Origin: JANNFX01 sp040080075
Lineage (GTDB): Bacteria; Pseudomonadota; Alphaproteobacteria; Rhizobiales; Hyphomicrobiaceae
NCBI GenBank assembly: GCA_040080075.1
Contig: JBEBJD010000162.1
Coordinates: 1 to 21,015 of the forward strand
Length of the DNA stretch: 21,015 nucleotides
Direction: 5' to 3'
A program made the translations under genes and the position numbers. Positions 1 through 8,445 of this stretch are shown here, piece by piece. Within the stretch, counting starts at the first letter, position 1, and every line of letters starts with the position of its first letter. Below the pieces are notes generated by a model. The model was given only the letters and a program-made list of their open reading frames with translations, made no database searches and had not been told where the DNA came from.

Positions 1-474
1 GAGGCCGCGCACGATGGGGCGGCTAGCACCAGGCGCGAAGGAGGAGGCGTTGATGCCTGGCTTCGTTGCCAAAGTATCCGTGACCGTCTGCCCCTGCTTT
101 GCCTCGATTTCACGCGCCGTCGTGACGGTCACGGACACGAAGGCATCACCGGCAATGAGGGGCGTGCCGGGAGCGCGGGTCAGTTCAGTGGTGTCCGGTG
201 TCGAATTTTCGGGTTCCGCAGGCTCAGGCTCGGGAGCCGCAGCCTGCGTCTTCGGTGCTGGCTTGGGTTTGGCAGCAACGGTCTCGGGCTTGGACTTCTT
301 TTTCGGTTTTGGAGCGGCCTGCTTGACGATGGGGCTCGGGGCAGTGATCACGATTTCAGGCAGCGTTGTAGCTTCTGCAGAGGGCTCTGCTGTTTGGCAC
401 AGCACCTGTTGTGTCGTGCCGGCGTTGAGCGAGACAACGATAGCCGTCGCTATAAAGGCTTTGCGTCCGGACAT
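1..474 (-). CDS. TonB-dependent outer-membrane receptor, N-terminal part (runs off the window)
   Basis: The 158 codons visible run to the window edge without a stop, so the C-terminal barrel lies outside. Residues 1 to about 28 read as a signal peptide. A TonB box, PEIVITA, is at about 39-45. A linker rich in Pro, Lys and Ala fills about 46-100. From about 110 the plug domain begins, with the typical VVTAREIEAKQG segment, then TLATKPGI and the SRPIVRGL motif that receptors use to start the plug fold. Such receptors import metal chelates, cobalamin or siderophores across the outer membrane with energy from TonB-ExbBD. The ATG at 474 is preceded by a strong purine-rich GGGGGA ribosome site. The DUF2946-like gene lies upstream on the same strand. 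From family knowledge that pairing suggests a metal substrate such as copper or zinc. The exact substrate cannot be read from this fragment. Confidence 0.85.
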   Translation of the reverse strand, partial: MSGRKAFIATAIVVSLNAGTTQQVLCQTAEPSAEATTLPEIVITAPSPIVKQAAPKPKKKSKPETVAAKPKPAPKTQAAAPEPEPAEPENSTPDTTELTRAPGTPLIAGDAFVSVTVTTAREIEAKQGQTVTDTLATKPGINASSFAPGASRPIVRGL

Positions 475-602
475 GAGTGTCCCCCGAGGTTTGAAGCAGG
501 TGTGATGTGGATTGGTGCTTGATGAGCAGCATCCCGGCGTCACGACAGGGCGTGAAGCAGGCGTGGCTTCCAGTTACGTTGGATCAAGCGTTGTCAGAAG
601 CA

Positions 603-962
603 TCATAGGCGCGGGGGCGCGCGGGCTTGAAAATTCCGTGCAGTCTCGGAAACGGCGATCTGAACCAATCGTAGCGGTTCAGGTTTCACTTCAAACAATA
701 CAGGTAGCGCTATCTCAGGAGACAGTGGGACCACCGCGGAACCGGCAAGGCTCATCGCCTGGCAGATAGGGCAATCGTGCTCGTCTTCGTCATGGGCCGG
801 AAGGGGGCAATGATCTGGGTCCGCGCCAAGGTATTGGCCACTCGCGCCAACAACATCATGATCCGCGTCGAAATGAACATGGCCGAAAGACACGGCCAAC
901 TGCACGCAGAGTGCAATCAGCGCTAACAATCTAACGGCAATGTTACTGGCTTGCGTGGACAT
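603..962 (-). CDS. DUF2946-like small exported His/Cys-rich protein
   Basis: This is a 119-residue protein with an N-terminal hydrophobic segment (about 8-26) that reads as a signal peptide or anchor. A His/Asp/Cys-rich middle follows, with H28, H30, H35, H51, C52, H57, H62 and a C64-P-I-C67 pair. The C-terminus ends in RAPPRL, resembling the R-A/G-P-P ending of DUF2946 proteins. The clustered His and Cys residues point to periplasmic metal binding, which is inference. DUF2946 genes are often found beside TonB-dependent metal receptors, as here, where the receptor starts 128 bases downstream on the same strand. I chose the ATG at 962 because GGGAG sits six bases upstream. An in-frame TTG at 980 is possible but lacks such a site. 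No enzyme function is implied. Confidence 0.72.
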   Translation of the reverse strand: MSTQASNIAVRLLALIALCVQLAVSFGHVHFDADHDVVGASGQYLGADPDHCPLPAHDEDEHDCPICQAMSLAGSAVVPLSPEIALPVLFEVKPEPLRLVQIAVSETARNFQARAPPRL

Positions 963-1009
963 GGCCGACTCCCGCGTCAACGTATAGGCGCAGAGTCGAA
1001 ACAGCGGAA

Positions 1010-1020
1010 GTTATAATATC
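1010..1020. promoter_or_regulatory. Possible Zur-like AT-rich operator half
   Basis: The string GTTATAATATC lies 48 bases upstream of the DUF2946-like start. It matches the core of the gammaproteobacterial Zur consensus (TGTTATAnTATAACA) on one side but not through the second arm. Zinc control would suit a TonB receptor plus His-rich protein. The match is short and AT-rich strings occur by chance, so this is only a suggestion. Confidence 0.2.
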
Positions 1021-1136
1021 CAAGCCCATCTAACAGGGGTATTGCGCAGATGCGAAACTGCAACAGTGTTCGACGGCGAAACCTTGGATGTGGGGCACCA
1101 TTCACCCCTTCTTCAGTGTGGCGGGCCGGCCAAACG

Positions 1137-1229
1137 GTCATTGAGGTCCGGCATGAGCGTGTTGATGCTGTGACGGCACCATATTAGGAAGCCCTCGTTT
1201 TCCGGGGCGGCAGGACTGAACAAACGGGC
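1137..1229. repeat. Direct repeat copy 1 flanking vapBC (~93 bp)
   Basis: This 93-bp stretch matches 2056-2146 in the same orientation with roughly nine mismatches and two single-base gaps, about 88% identity by eye. Shared blocks include CGGCATGAGCGTGTTGA, TGACGGCACCAT and TTAGGAAGCCCTCGTTTT. It ends nine bases beyond the vapC stop codon. It is non-coding in both copies, and the short open frames across it are incidental. It looks like a genome-wide interspersed repeat. Confidence 0.85.
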
Positions 1230-1238
1230 CCCTCCCCC

Positions 1239-1664
1239 TCACCTCACCAACTTCCACTTCAGCCCTTTGAACTTGCCGAAGTCGCGGTCGAGCGTCACCC
1301 ATTCGCAGCCGTGCTCTATGGCGAGCGCGGCAAACCAGGCGCCGGTGACGTCCTTGCCCAACACGTTGTGCTCGACGCATAACCGCCGGAAAATGGCCCA
1401 ATGGTTTGGCCCCGGTTCTACTGTCACACAATTCGGCCGGGTCAAGAGGCTGTCGCAGTACTGGAAAACGTCTCGCGGGATTTCAGCGGGCGAGTAAATT
1501 TTCCGGTTTGTAAGTATTCGCACCACCGCACTCAATGCCAGGCGCGAAAGGCCGAACGTCTCTCGGCCGTTGATGACACCTTCGAGCCAGGCGATGCTCG
1601 TCCTGTGATGGGCGGCTTCCGGCCGGAATGCGGAAATGAGGACGTTTACGTCCGGCAGCGTCAC
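1239..1664 (-). CDS. vapC: VapC-family PIN-domain ribonuclease toxin
   Basis: This 141-residue protein has the PIN fold signature. The first acidic residue is D5 in LPDVNVLISAFRPE, the central one D105 in GKDVTGAWFAALAIEHG, and the last pair D126/D128 in VTLDRDFGKF. These residues bind Mg2+ or Mn2+ in PIN nucleases. VapC toxins cleave tRNA or rRNA and halt translation until neutralised by VapB. The usual second-motif Glu is not obvious in LSRLALSAVVRILTN, but several VapC subfamilies with an LRI-T-N motif also lack it. The gene starts with GTG inside GTGA, overlapping the vapB stop by four bases, which indicates translational coupling. The whole pair is bracketed by direct repeats. The RNA target cannot be predicted. 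Confidence 0.88.
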   Translation of the reverse strand: MTLPDVNVLISAFRPEAAHHRTSIAWLEGVINGRETFGLSRLALSAVVRILTNRKIYSPAEIPRDVFQYCDSLLTRPNCVTVEPGPNHWAIFRRLCVEHNVLGKDVTGAWFAALAIEHGCEWVTLDRDFGKFKGLKWKLVR

Positions 1665-1942
1665 TTGAAGCCCTTCTTCATGCGCTCCATGTATTCCTCA
1701 TCTTCCGCTTCATAGATCGTGGACATATCCGTCAGGTCGAACCCCGGTCTCAGCCCGCCCTTGGCTTTCGAAACTTTTATTCTGAAGGGTTTTTCAGGAG
1801 CCTTTCGCGAGGCGTTTTCGTAGATCACGCGTCGCAGACCTTCTTCTATGAGAGATGTTACGGCCGAGCCCTCCTCGGCCGCCTTTTTCTTGGCGGCACG
1901 GAGCAACTCCGGGGCGAGGCGCACTGTGGTGCGCTGGGTCAT
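1661..1942 (-). CDS. vapB: VapB-family antitoxin (DUF2191-like)
   Basis: This 93-residue protein begins MTQRTTVRLAPELLRAAKKKAAEEG, a ribbon-helix-helix DNA-binding segment. The C-terminal part (about 45-93) is charged and would bind VapC. Antitoxins of this kind neutralise their PIN toxin and repress their own promoter. An in-frame ATG at 1966 would add eight residues, but the RHH strand begins at MTQRTT. A well-placed promoter puts transcription start at or within a base or two of the ATG at 1942, so I favour 1942 and a leaderless message. No ribosome site precedes either ATG. It is the first gene of a two-gene operon with vapC. Confidence 0.85.
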   Translation of the reverse strand: MTQRTTVRLAPELLRAAKKKAAEEGSAVTSLIEEGLRRVIYENASRKAPEKPFRIKVSKAKGGLRPGFDLTDMSTIYEAEDEEYMERMKKGFK

Positions 1943-1977
1943 GTCTGCAAAATAGAAGCGAGACATAAATATGTCAA
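1943..1977 (-). promoter_or_regulatory. vapBC promoter with overlapping palindromic operator
   Basis: Reading the minus strand, a perfect -35 TTGACA (1977-1972) is separated by 17 bases from a -10 TATTTT (1954-1949). This predicts transcription start at about 1942-1943, at the vapB ATG. A perfect 14-bp inverted repeat, GACATA-AA-TATGTC (1962-1975), overlaps the -35 and spacer. That is where an RHH antitoxin would bind to repress its own operon. The sequence features are direct; autoregulation is inferred from the family. Confidence 0.6.
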
Positions 1978-2055
1978 TAATGACAGGAGTCGGTCTAACT
2001 AAGCAACAACGCATGATCGTGCCGCCAACGGGCCCCACCCGCTCTCCTCCGATGC

Positions 2056-2146
2056 GTCATTCCGGCCCGGCATGAGCGTGTTGAAGCGATGACGGCACCA
2101 TGTTAGGAAGCCCTCGTTTTCTGGGCGGCAGGACTGAAAAACGGGC
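2056..2146. repeat. Direct repeat copy 2 flanking vapBC (~91 bp)
   Basis: Second copy of the repeat at 1137-1229, same orientation, about 114 bases upstream of the vapB start. Together the two copies bracket a unit of about 1.0 kb containing only vapBC. Two one-base deletions relative to copy 1 lie near CTGGGCGG and GAAAAACGGG. Confidence 0.85.
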
Positions 2147-2188
2147 GCGGCTGGGCTGCGAGCGCTAGGTGCTGGAATGCCACCCAAA

Positions 2189-2218
2189 CCGTGTTCTCAC
2201 ACGGAATATGTTCTCACA
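2189..2218. promoter_or_regulatory. Palindrome and 10-mer direct repeat upstream of atpH
   Basis: A perfect palindrome, CCGTGT-TCTC-ACACGG, occupies 2189-2204. The 10-mer TGTTCTCACA occurs at 2192-2201 and again at 2209-2218, a 17-base period. This lies 38-67 bases before the atpH start, in the only gap that could hold the operon's main promoter. I see no convincing -35/-10 pair nearby. It may be an operator or a small leader hairpin. Confidence 0.35.
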
Positions 2219-2255
2219 ATCCGCTCTCAACCCTTTGTGCAGACGAGATAATTTG

Positions 2256-2816
2256 GTGGCGACAGACGAACCCATGATGGCTGGTGTGGCCGGCCGCTAC
2301 GCTGGCGCTCTTTTCGAACTGGCGAGTGCACAGAATGCGACGGCGGCGGTTGAAGCCGATCTCGTGAAGTTCGAGCAGATGCTGATCGAGAGTGCGGATC
2401 TGACCAGCCTCGTCAGAAGTCCGGTTATTTCGGCGGACGATCAAGCCAAGGCATTGGGCGCCATCCTGGCCAAGACCGGCGCCAACCCGCTGACCCTCAA
2501 TTTCTTCAATGTTCTGGCGCGCAACCGGCGCCTTTTTGCAGCTCCCGAGATGATCCGGTCGTTCCGGTTGCTGGCTGCAAAGGCGCGCGGCGAAGTCACG
2601 GCCGAAGTGTCGTCCGCCGTCGCGCTTACAGAAGCCCAAGTCACCGAATTGAAGCAAACGCTCAAGGCGTCCGTCGGCAAGGACGTGACGCTTGATGCCA
2701 AGGTCGATCCCTCGCTGCTGGGCGGCCTGATCGTCAAGATCGGTAGCCGCATGATCGATAGCTCGCTCAAGACCAAGCTATCGAGCCTCAAAATGGTGCT
2801 GCAGGGCAGCCCCTGA
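2256..2816 (+). CDS. atpH: ATP synthase F1 subunit delta
   Basis: This 186-residue delta subunit (OSCP type) is the peripheral-stalk link that holds the alpha3beta3 head to the b-subunit stator at the inner membrane. The N-terminal helical domain begins MAGVAGRYAGALFELA, and the C-terminal part contains the conserved LLGGLIVKIGSRMIDSSLKTKLSSLK motif region near the end. The frame is open from 2169, but alignment with alphaproteobacterial delta proteins, which begin MAAEDPSVSGVSGRYA or similar, favours the GTG at 2256 (V-A-T-D-E-P). An ATG at 2274 is the next option. The ribosome site is weak (ACGAG). It is the first gene of atpHAGDC. A 149-base gap before atpA is larger than usual in this group. 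Confidence 0.93.
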   Translation: MATDEPMMAGVAGRYAGALFELASAQNATAAVEADLVKFEQMLIESADLTSLVRSPVISADDQAKALGAILAKTGANPLTLNFFNVLARNRRLFAAPEMIRSFRLLAAKARGEVTAEVSSAVALTEAQVTELKQTLKASVGKDVTLDAKVDPSLLGGLIVKIGSRMIDSSLKTKLSSLKMVLQGSP

Positions 2817-2965
2817 ACGAGACAATTAAGGCTTAGGGCCGGCGGCGCACGCTGGCCTTTGGCCTTTGACAAACACGTGAATTCCGGACGGCCTGACCTC
2901 AAAGGGGACGGCCGCCAGAGCCAGACACACTAGAGATAAACGCCAAGATTTAAGGGGCAACGCCA

Positions 2966-4495
<1,530 letters not shown>

Positions 4496-4503
4496 TATCA
4501 GGC

Positions 4504-4614
4504 GTCATGGCCGGGCCCATGCGAAGCATGTCTTCGACATGACTCCCGGCCACCCATTCCTCCGCAAACTCCAGCACATGCGGTGGGATGGATCCTCGGG
4601 ACAAGCCCGAGGAT
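4504..4614. repeat. Intergenic palindromic repeat element between atpA and atpG
   Basis: Two strong hairpins lie in the 157-base gap. The first pairs TGGCCGGG (4508-4515) with CCCGGCCA (4545-4552) and has an inner CGAAG/CTTCG stem (4522-4526, 4532-4536). The second is a 9-bp perfect stem, ATCCTCGGG (4592-4600) with CCCGAGGAT (4606-4614), and a five-base loop. This resembles palindromic intergenic elements common in Rhizobiales genomes. No T-run follows, so it should not terminate transcription. It may affect mRNA processing between atpA and atpG. Confidence 0.75.
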
Positions 4615-4652
4615 AACAAGACGAGCGACTGGGCAGAAAACTGGATCGTCCA

Positions 4653-5540
4653 ATGCCGAGCTTAAAAGATCTCCGGAATCGCATCGCCTCAGTCAAGGCA
4701 ACGCGCAAGATTACCAAAGCCATGCAGATGGTGTCGGCTGCAAAGCTGCGCCGCGCGCAGGAAGCGGCCCAGGCTGCGCGCCCTTATGCCGAGCGCATGG
4801 ATCGTATGCTGGCCAACCTTGGCAGCCGCGCCAACAAAGACGGCGCTTCGCCGCTGCTGGTGGGCAATGGCAAAGATCAGGTGCATTTGCTGGTCGTCAT
4901 GACCGCCGAGCGCGGGTTGTGCGGCGGCTTCAACTCGAACATCGCCAAGCTTGCACGTGCTGATGCACAAAAGCTGATTAGGGCGGGCAAGACGGTGAAA
5001 ATTCTGACCGTCGGCCGCAAGGGTGCCGACAATCTTCGCCGCGATCTTGGCAAAAATATTGTCGAACGCATCGAAATGAAAAGCGGCAAGCAGATCGGTT
5101 ATGCCAATGCCGAGGAAGTCGGCAGCAAAATGCTCGCCATGTTCAAGGCCGGCGATTTTGATGTCGCAACCTTGTACTTCTCACAGTTCAAGTCGGTCAT
5201 TTCGCAGGTGCCAACGGCGCTGCAACTGATCCCGGCCAAGCTTCCGGAGGCCGGAAGCGCCGACGCAAAGAATGCAGCATCCGAGTCGGCCTACGAATAC
5301 GAGCCCGATGAAAACGTGATCTTGGGCGCATTGCTAACGCGCAATATCTCGACGCAAGTGTTCCGCGGTCTTCTCGAAAACGGAGCGTCCGAGCAGGGCG
5401 CGCGCATGTCGGCCATGGACAACGCCACCCGCAATGCTGGCGACATGATCAACAAGCTGACGATCAAGTACAATCGTCAACGTCAGGCCAACATCACCAG
5501 AGAACTCATCGAAATCATTTCGGGCGCCGAGGCGCTTTAA
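4653..5540 (+). CDS. atpG: ATP synthase F1 subunit gamma
   Basis: This 295-residue gamma subunit forms the central rotor shaft turning inside alpha3beta3. The N-terminal helix MPSLKDLRNRIASVKATRKITKAM and the C-terminal helix (about 255-295, ending in REIIEIISGAEAL-like sequence) form the antiparallel coiled coil. Between them is the Rossmann-like globular domain with the conserved ERGLCGGFNSN segment. Length is normal for alphaproteobacteria. The ribosome site is weak. It follows the atpA-atpG repeat element and is followed directly by a TAGGTTGGGTT-type repeat starting at the base after its stop codon. Confidence 0.97.
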   Translation: MPSLKDLRNRIASVKATRKITKAMQMVSAAKLRRAQEAAQAARPYAERMDRMLANLGSRANKDGASPLLVGNGKDQVHLLVVMTAERGLCGGFNSNIAKLARADAQKLIRAGKTVKILTVGRKGADNLRRDLGKNIVERIEMKSGKQIGYANAEEVGSKMLAMFKAGDFDVATLYFSQFKSVISQVPTALQLIPAKLPEAGSADAKNAASESAYEYEPDENVILGALLTRNISTQVFRGLLENGASEQGARMSAMDNATRNAGDMINKLTIKYNRQRQANITRELIEIISGAEAL

Positions 5541-5584
5541 CAAGAACTTAGGTTGGGTTGGCGCGGGAAGAGCGTAACCCAACA
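5541..5584. repeat. TAGGTTGGGTT palindromic repeat, copy A
   Basis: The copy runs from CAAGAAC and TAGGTTGGGTT to AACCCAACA, with GGTTGGGTT/AACCCAAC arms flanking a variable centre. It starts immediately after the atpG stop. Copies B (5893-5934, same orientation, sharing CAAGAAC) and C (5949-5988) lie downstream. Elements of this TAGGTTGGGTT...AACCCAACA type are widespread interspersed repeats in bacteria. Confidence 0.85.
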
Positions 5585-5629
5585 TCAAGAGACGGGCGGG
5601 ATCAATGCCGGGTAACAGAGGTTGATGCC

Positions 5630-5875
5630 ATGACAGAAGATACCGAAAATCTGGTGCTCGAGCACCTGAAGAGGATACGGTCTCATGTGGCGGGCATTGA
5701 GAATGAAATCGGTGAGATGAAATCGAGGATGTCGTCAGTTGAAGCAAACATCGGGCAATTGACGGTATCGATGGGCCACTTCCACGTGATGTTCGGGTCG
5801 CTTCATAAGCGTTTGGACCGCGTCGATGAGCGGATTTCACACATCGAGCGGGAACTTGAACAGCCTCTGAGCTGA
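5630..5875 (+). CDS. Small coiled-coil protein of unknown function inserted in the atp operon
   Basis: This 81-residue protein begins MTEDTENLVLEHLKRIRSHV. Almost all of it shows heptad spacing of hydrophobic residues (IENEIGEMKSRMSSVEANI and LHKRLDRVDERISHIEREL), so it should be a long helical coiled coil without a membrane segment or signal peptide. I recall similar TENLVLEHLR-type small proteins in Rhizobiales and other Proteobacteria without known function. The ATG at 5630 has an AGAGG ribosome site eight bases upstream; the frame is open from 5558, but the extra part lies in repeat sequence. The gene sits between atpG and atpD, with direct repeat copies on both sides, and would be co-transcribed with the ATP synthase genes. 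A role in the synthase is unproven; a repeat-borne passenger is equally likely. Confidence 0.7.
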   Translation: MTEDTENLVLEHLKRIRSHVAGIENEIGEMKSRMSSVEANIGQLTVSMGHFHVMFGSLHKRLDRVDERISHIERELEQPLS

Positions 5876-5892
5876 GCAGAGAATGGGATTGG

Positions 5893-5934
5893 CAAGAACG
5901 TAGGTTGGGTTAGTGCGAAGCGCGTGACCCAACA
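5893..5934. repeat. TAGGTTGGGTT palindromic repeat, copy B
   Basis: Direct copy of 5541-5584, sharing CAAGAAC, TAGGTTGGGTT and ACCCAACA, with a shorter centre. It closes the bracket around the coiled-coil gene. Confidence 0.85.
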
Positions 5935-5948
5935 AAGGCGAGCGAGAA

Positions 5949-5988
5949 CATGTTGGGTTACGGCCTACGGCCTAACCCAACCTACATG
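5949..5988. repeat. TAGGTTGGGTT palindromic repeat, copy C (inverted)
   Basis: This near-perfect hairpin has TTGGGTTA (5952-5959) pairing with TAACCCAA (5973-5980) and an inner GGCC/GGCC stem around a TAC loop. In the opposite strand it reads as a further copy of the A/B element. It ends 23 bases before the atpD start codon, just upstream of the atpD ribosome site. Confidence 0.85.
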
Positions 5989-6011
5989 AGAACAAGGACG
6001 AGGAACGGGCA

Positions 6012-7445
<1,434 letters not shown>

Positions 7446-7486
7446 TAAGAGTGTCTGCAGGTCTCGAAACATAAGCGGGGTTGCAC

Positions 7487-7777
7487 ATGACTGCTGAAGA
7501 CGAGACTGACGAGATCCGCATTCCGGAGCACGATTTCGGATCGTGCTGCGATGAGTTGAAGGAAGCGATGAGTGGGGAGGATTTCGAACCCCTCATCAGC
7601 GTCGGGGAAGACGGCGTGCTGTATATGTCGGTTGGCCTCGTCGAAATTGACGAAGACGATCCCGGCATGCTCGATCACCCCATCTTCTTTTGCCCATTCT
7701 GCGGTAAGGGCCTGCAGACAGCGGACGAAGTGCGCGCCAAAACAGGCGACGACGACGATGAAGAAGACGTTAGCTAA
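7487..7777 (+). CDS. Small acidic CPFCG zinc-ribbon protein of unknown function
   Basis: This 96-residue, strongly acidic protein has a C20-C21 pair in FGSCCDELKEAM and a C69-P-F-C72-G knuckle, HPIFFCPFCGKGLQT, typical of one half of a zinc ribbon. The tail is nearly all Asp and Glu. The four cysteines could form one zinc site; that is inference. No signal peptide or membrane segment is seen. The ATG at 7487 follows AGCGGGG at a fair distance; a TTG at 7481 is in frame but less likely. It lies 41 bases after atpD and 59 before atpC, on the same strand, so it should be part of the operon. Beta and epsilon genes are normally adjacent, so this is an insertion. Function not recognised. Confidence 0.75.
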   Translation: MTAEDETDEIRIPEHDFGSCCDELKEAMSGEDFEPLISVGEDGVLYMSVGLVEIDEDDPGMLDHPIFFCPFCGKGLQTADEVRAKTGDDDDEEDVS

Positions 7778-7836
7778 AAGCGCGCCGCTGGCCCAGCCGG
7801 GCCCGATGGCCGCCGCTTTAACTGGAAATTGAACCA

Positions 7837-8235
7837 ATGGCAGGCACTTTCAAATTCGAACTCGTGAGCCCAGAGCGGGTTCTCATGTCGGCAGACGCAG
7901 AGCAGGCGATGCTGCCGGCGCTAGAAGGCGACATGACGGTGTTTCCGAGCCATGCACCCGTCGTGATCACGCTGCGCCCTGGTGTGCTCGATATATCGAT
8001 GGTTGGCTCCAAGTCGCGTATCTTTGTCCATTCCGGATTTGCTGAGATATTGCCGGACCGGGTGACGGTTCTTGCGGAGAAGGCGTTCGATATGGCCGAT
8101 ATCGATGCGGCTTACATTGCAGCCGAACTGAAGGCTGCTGAAGAGCAGCTGGCTGCGGCCGTTGATGACGACGCCGTGTTTATGGCGTCTCGTGCGGTCG
8201 AGCAGTTGCGTCTGTTGGGCGGCAAAGCGGCTTAA
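7837..8235 (+). CDS. atpC: ATP synthase F1 subunit epsilon
   Basis: This 132-residue epsilon subunit belongs to the central stalk and can inhibit ATP hydrolysis. It begins MAGTFKFELVSPERVLMSADAEQAMLPALEGDMTVFPSHAPVV, the conserved N-terminal beta-sandwich with the GDMTVFPSHAP motif. The C-terminal alpha-helical part is short and Ala/Glu rich (AAELKAAEEQLAAAVDD). Length is usual for alphaproteobacteria. It ends the atp operon. A strong hairpin repeat follows and could act as an operon-end structure. The start is the ATG after TGGAAATTGAACCA. Confidence 0.95.
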   Translation: MAGTFKFELVSPERVLMSADAEQAMLPALEGDMTVFPSHAPVVITLRPGVLDISMVGSKSRIFVHSGFAEILPDRVTVLAEKAFDMADIDAAYIAAELKAAEEQLAAAVDDDAVFMASRAVEQLRLLGGKAA

Positions 8236-8262
8236 GTCGCCTGACTGCGTACTGAATAGTGG

Positions 8263-8382
8263 AGGGCGCAGGGTGCAATAGGCGTCTTGGCGGAGCCAAG
8301 CTCCGCTTGGACGCCGTATTGCACCTCATTTTGTTATCGATCGGCGCAATGCGCCCGGCGTAAGGCCGCGCTATTGCGCCCT
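8263..8382. repeat. GGGTGCAATAG/GGGCGCAATAG palindromic repeat after atpC
   Basis: This is a compound palindrome. GGTGCAATA (8272-8280) pairs with TATTGCACC (8317-8325), extended by GGCGTC/GACGCC (8281-8286, 8310-8315) and an inner CGGAG/CTCCG (8291-8295, 8301-8305). A second hairpin pairs GGCGCAAT (8343-8350) with ATTGCGCC (8373-8380). An outer AGGGCGCA/TGCGCCCT (8263-8270, 8375-8382) can pair as well. The first hairpin is followed by TCATTTTGTT, so it might terminate some atp transcripts. It resembles interspersed repeats of the Rhizobiales. Confidence 0.8.
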
Positions 8383-8445
8383 ACGGTGTTGCGACCGGCC
8401 GGAAAAGTTCACAAATCTAAATTTAAGGCGCGATCCGCTATTGTC

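Noticed and set aside
14..505. Plus-strand 163-residue open frame
   Set aside because: It is the antisense of the TonB-receptor N-terminus, which has a signal peptide, TonB box and plug motifs. The plus-strand protein is a low-complexity Gly/Ala/Ser/Val sequence with no motif.
1011..1017. TTATAAT as a plus-strand -10 box
   Set aside because: No -35 partner and no plus-strand gene downstream.
1999..2187. Minus-strand small frame with CRPENEGFLTWCRHR
   Set aside because: It is the translation of repeat copy 2. The matching frame in copy 1 differs by shifts, so it is non-coding.
8287..8445. N-terminal extension of pyrE
   Set aside because: The extra 53 residues are encoded by the palindromic repeat and do not resemble orotate phosphoribosyltransferases.
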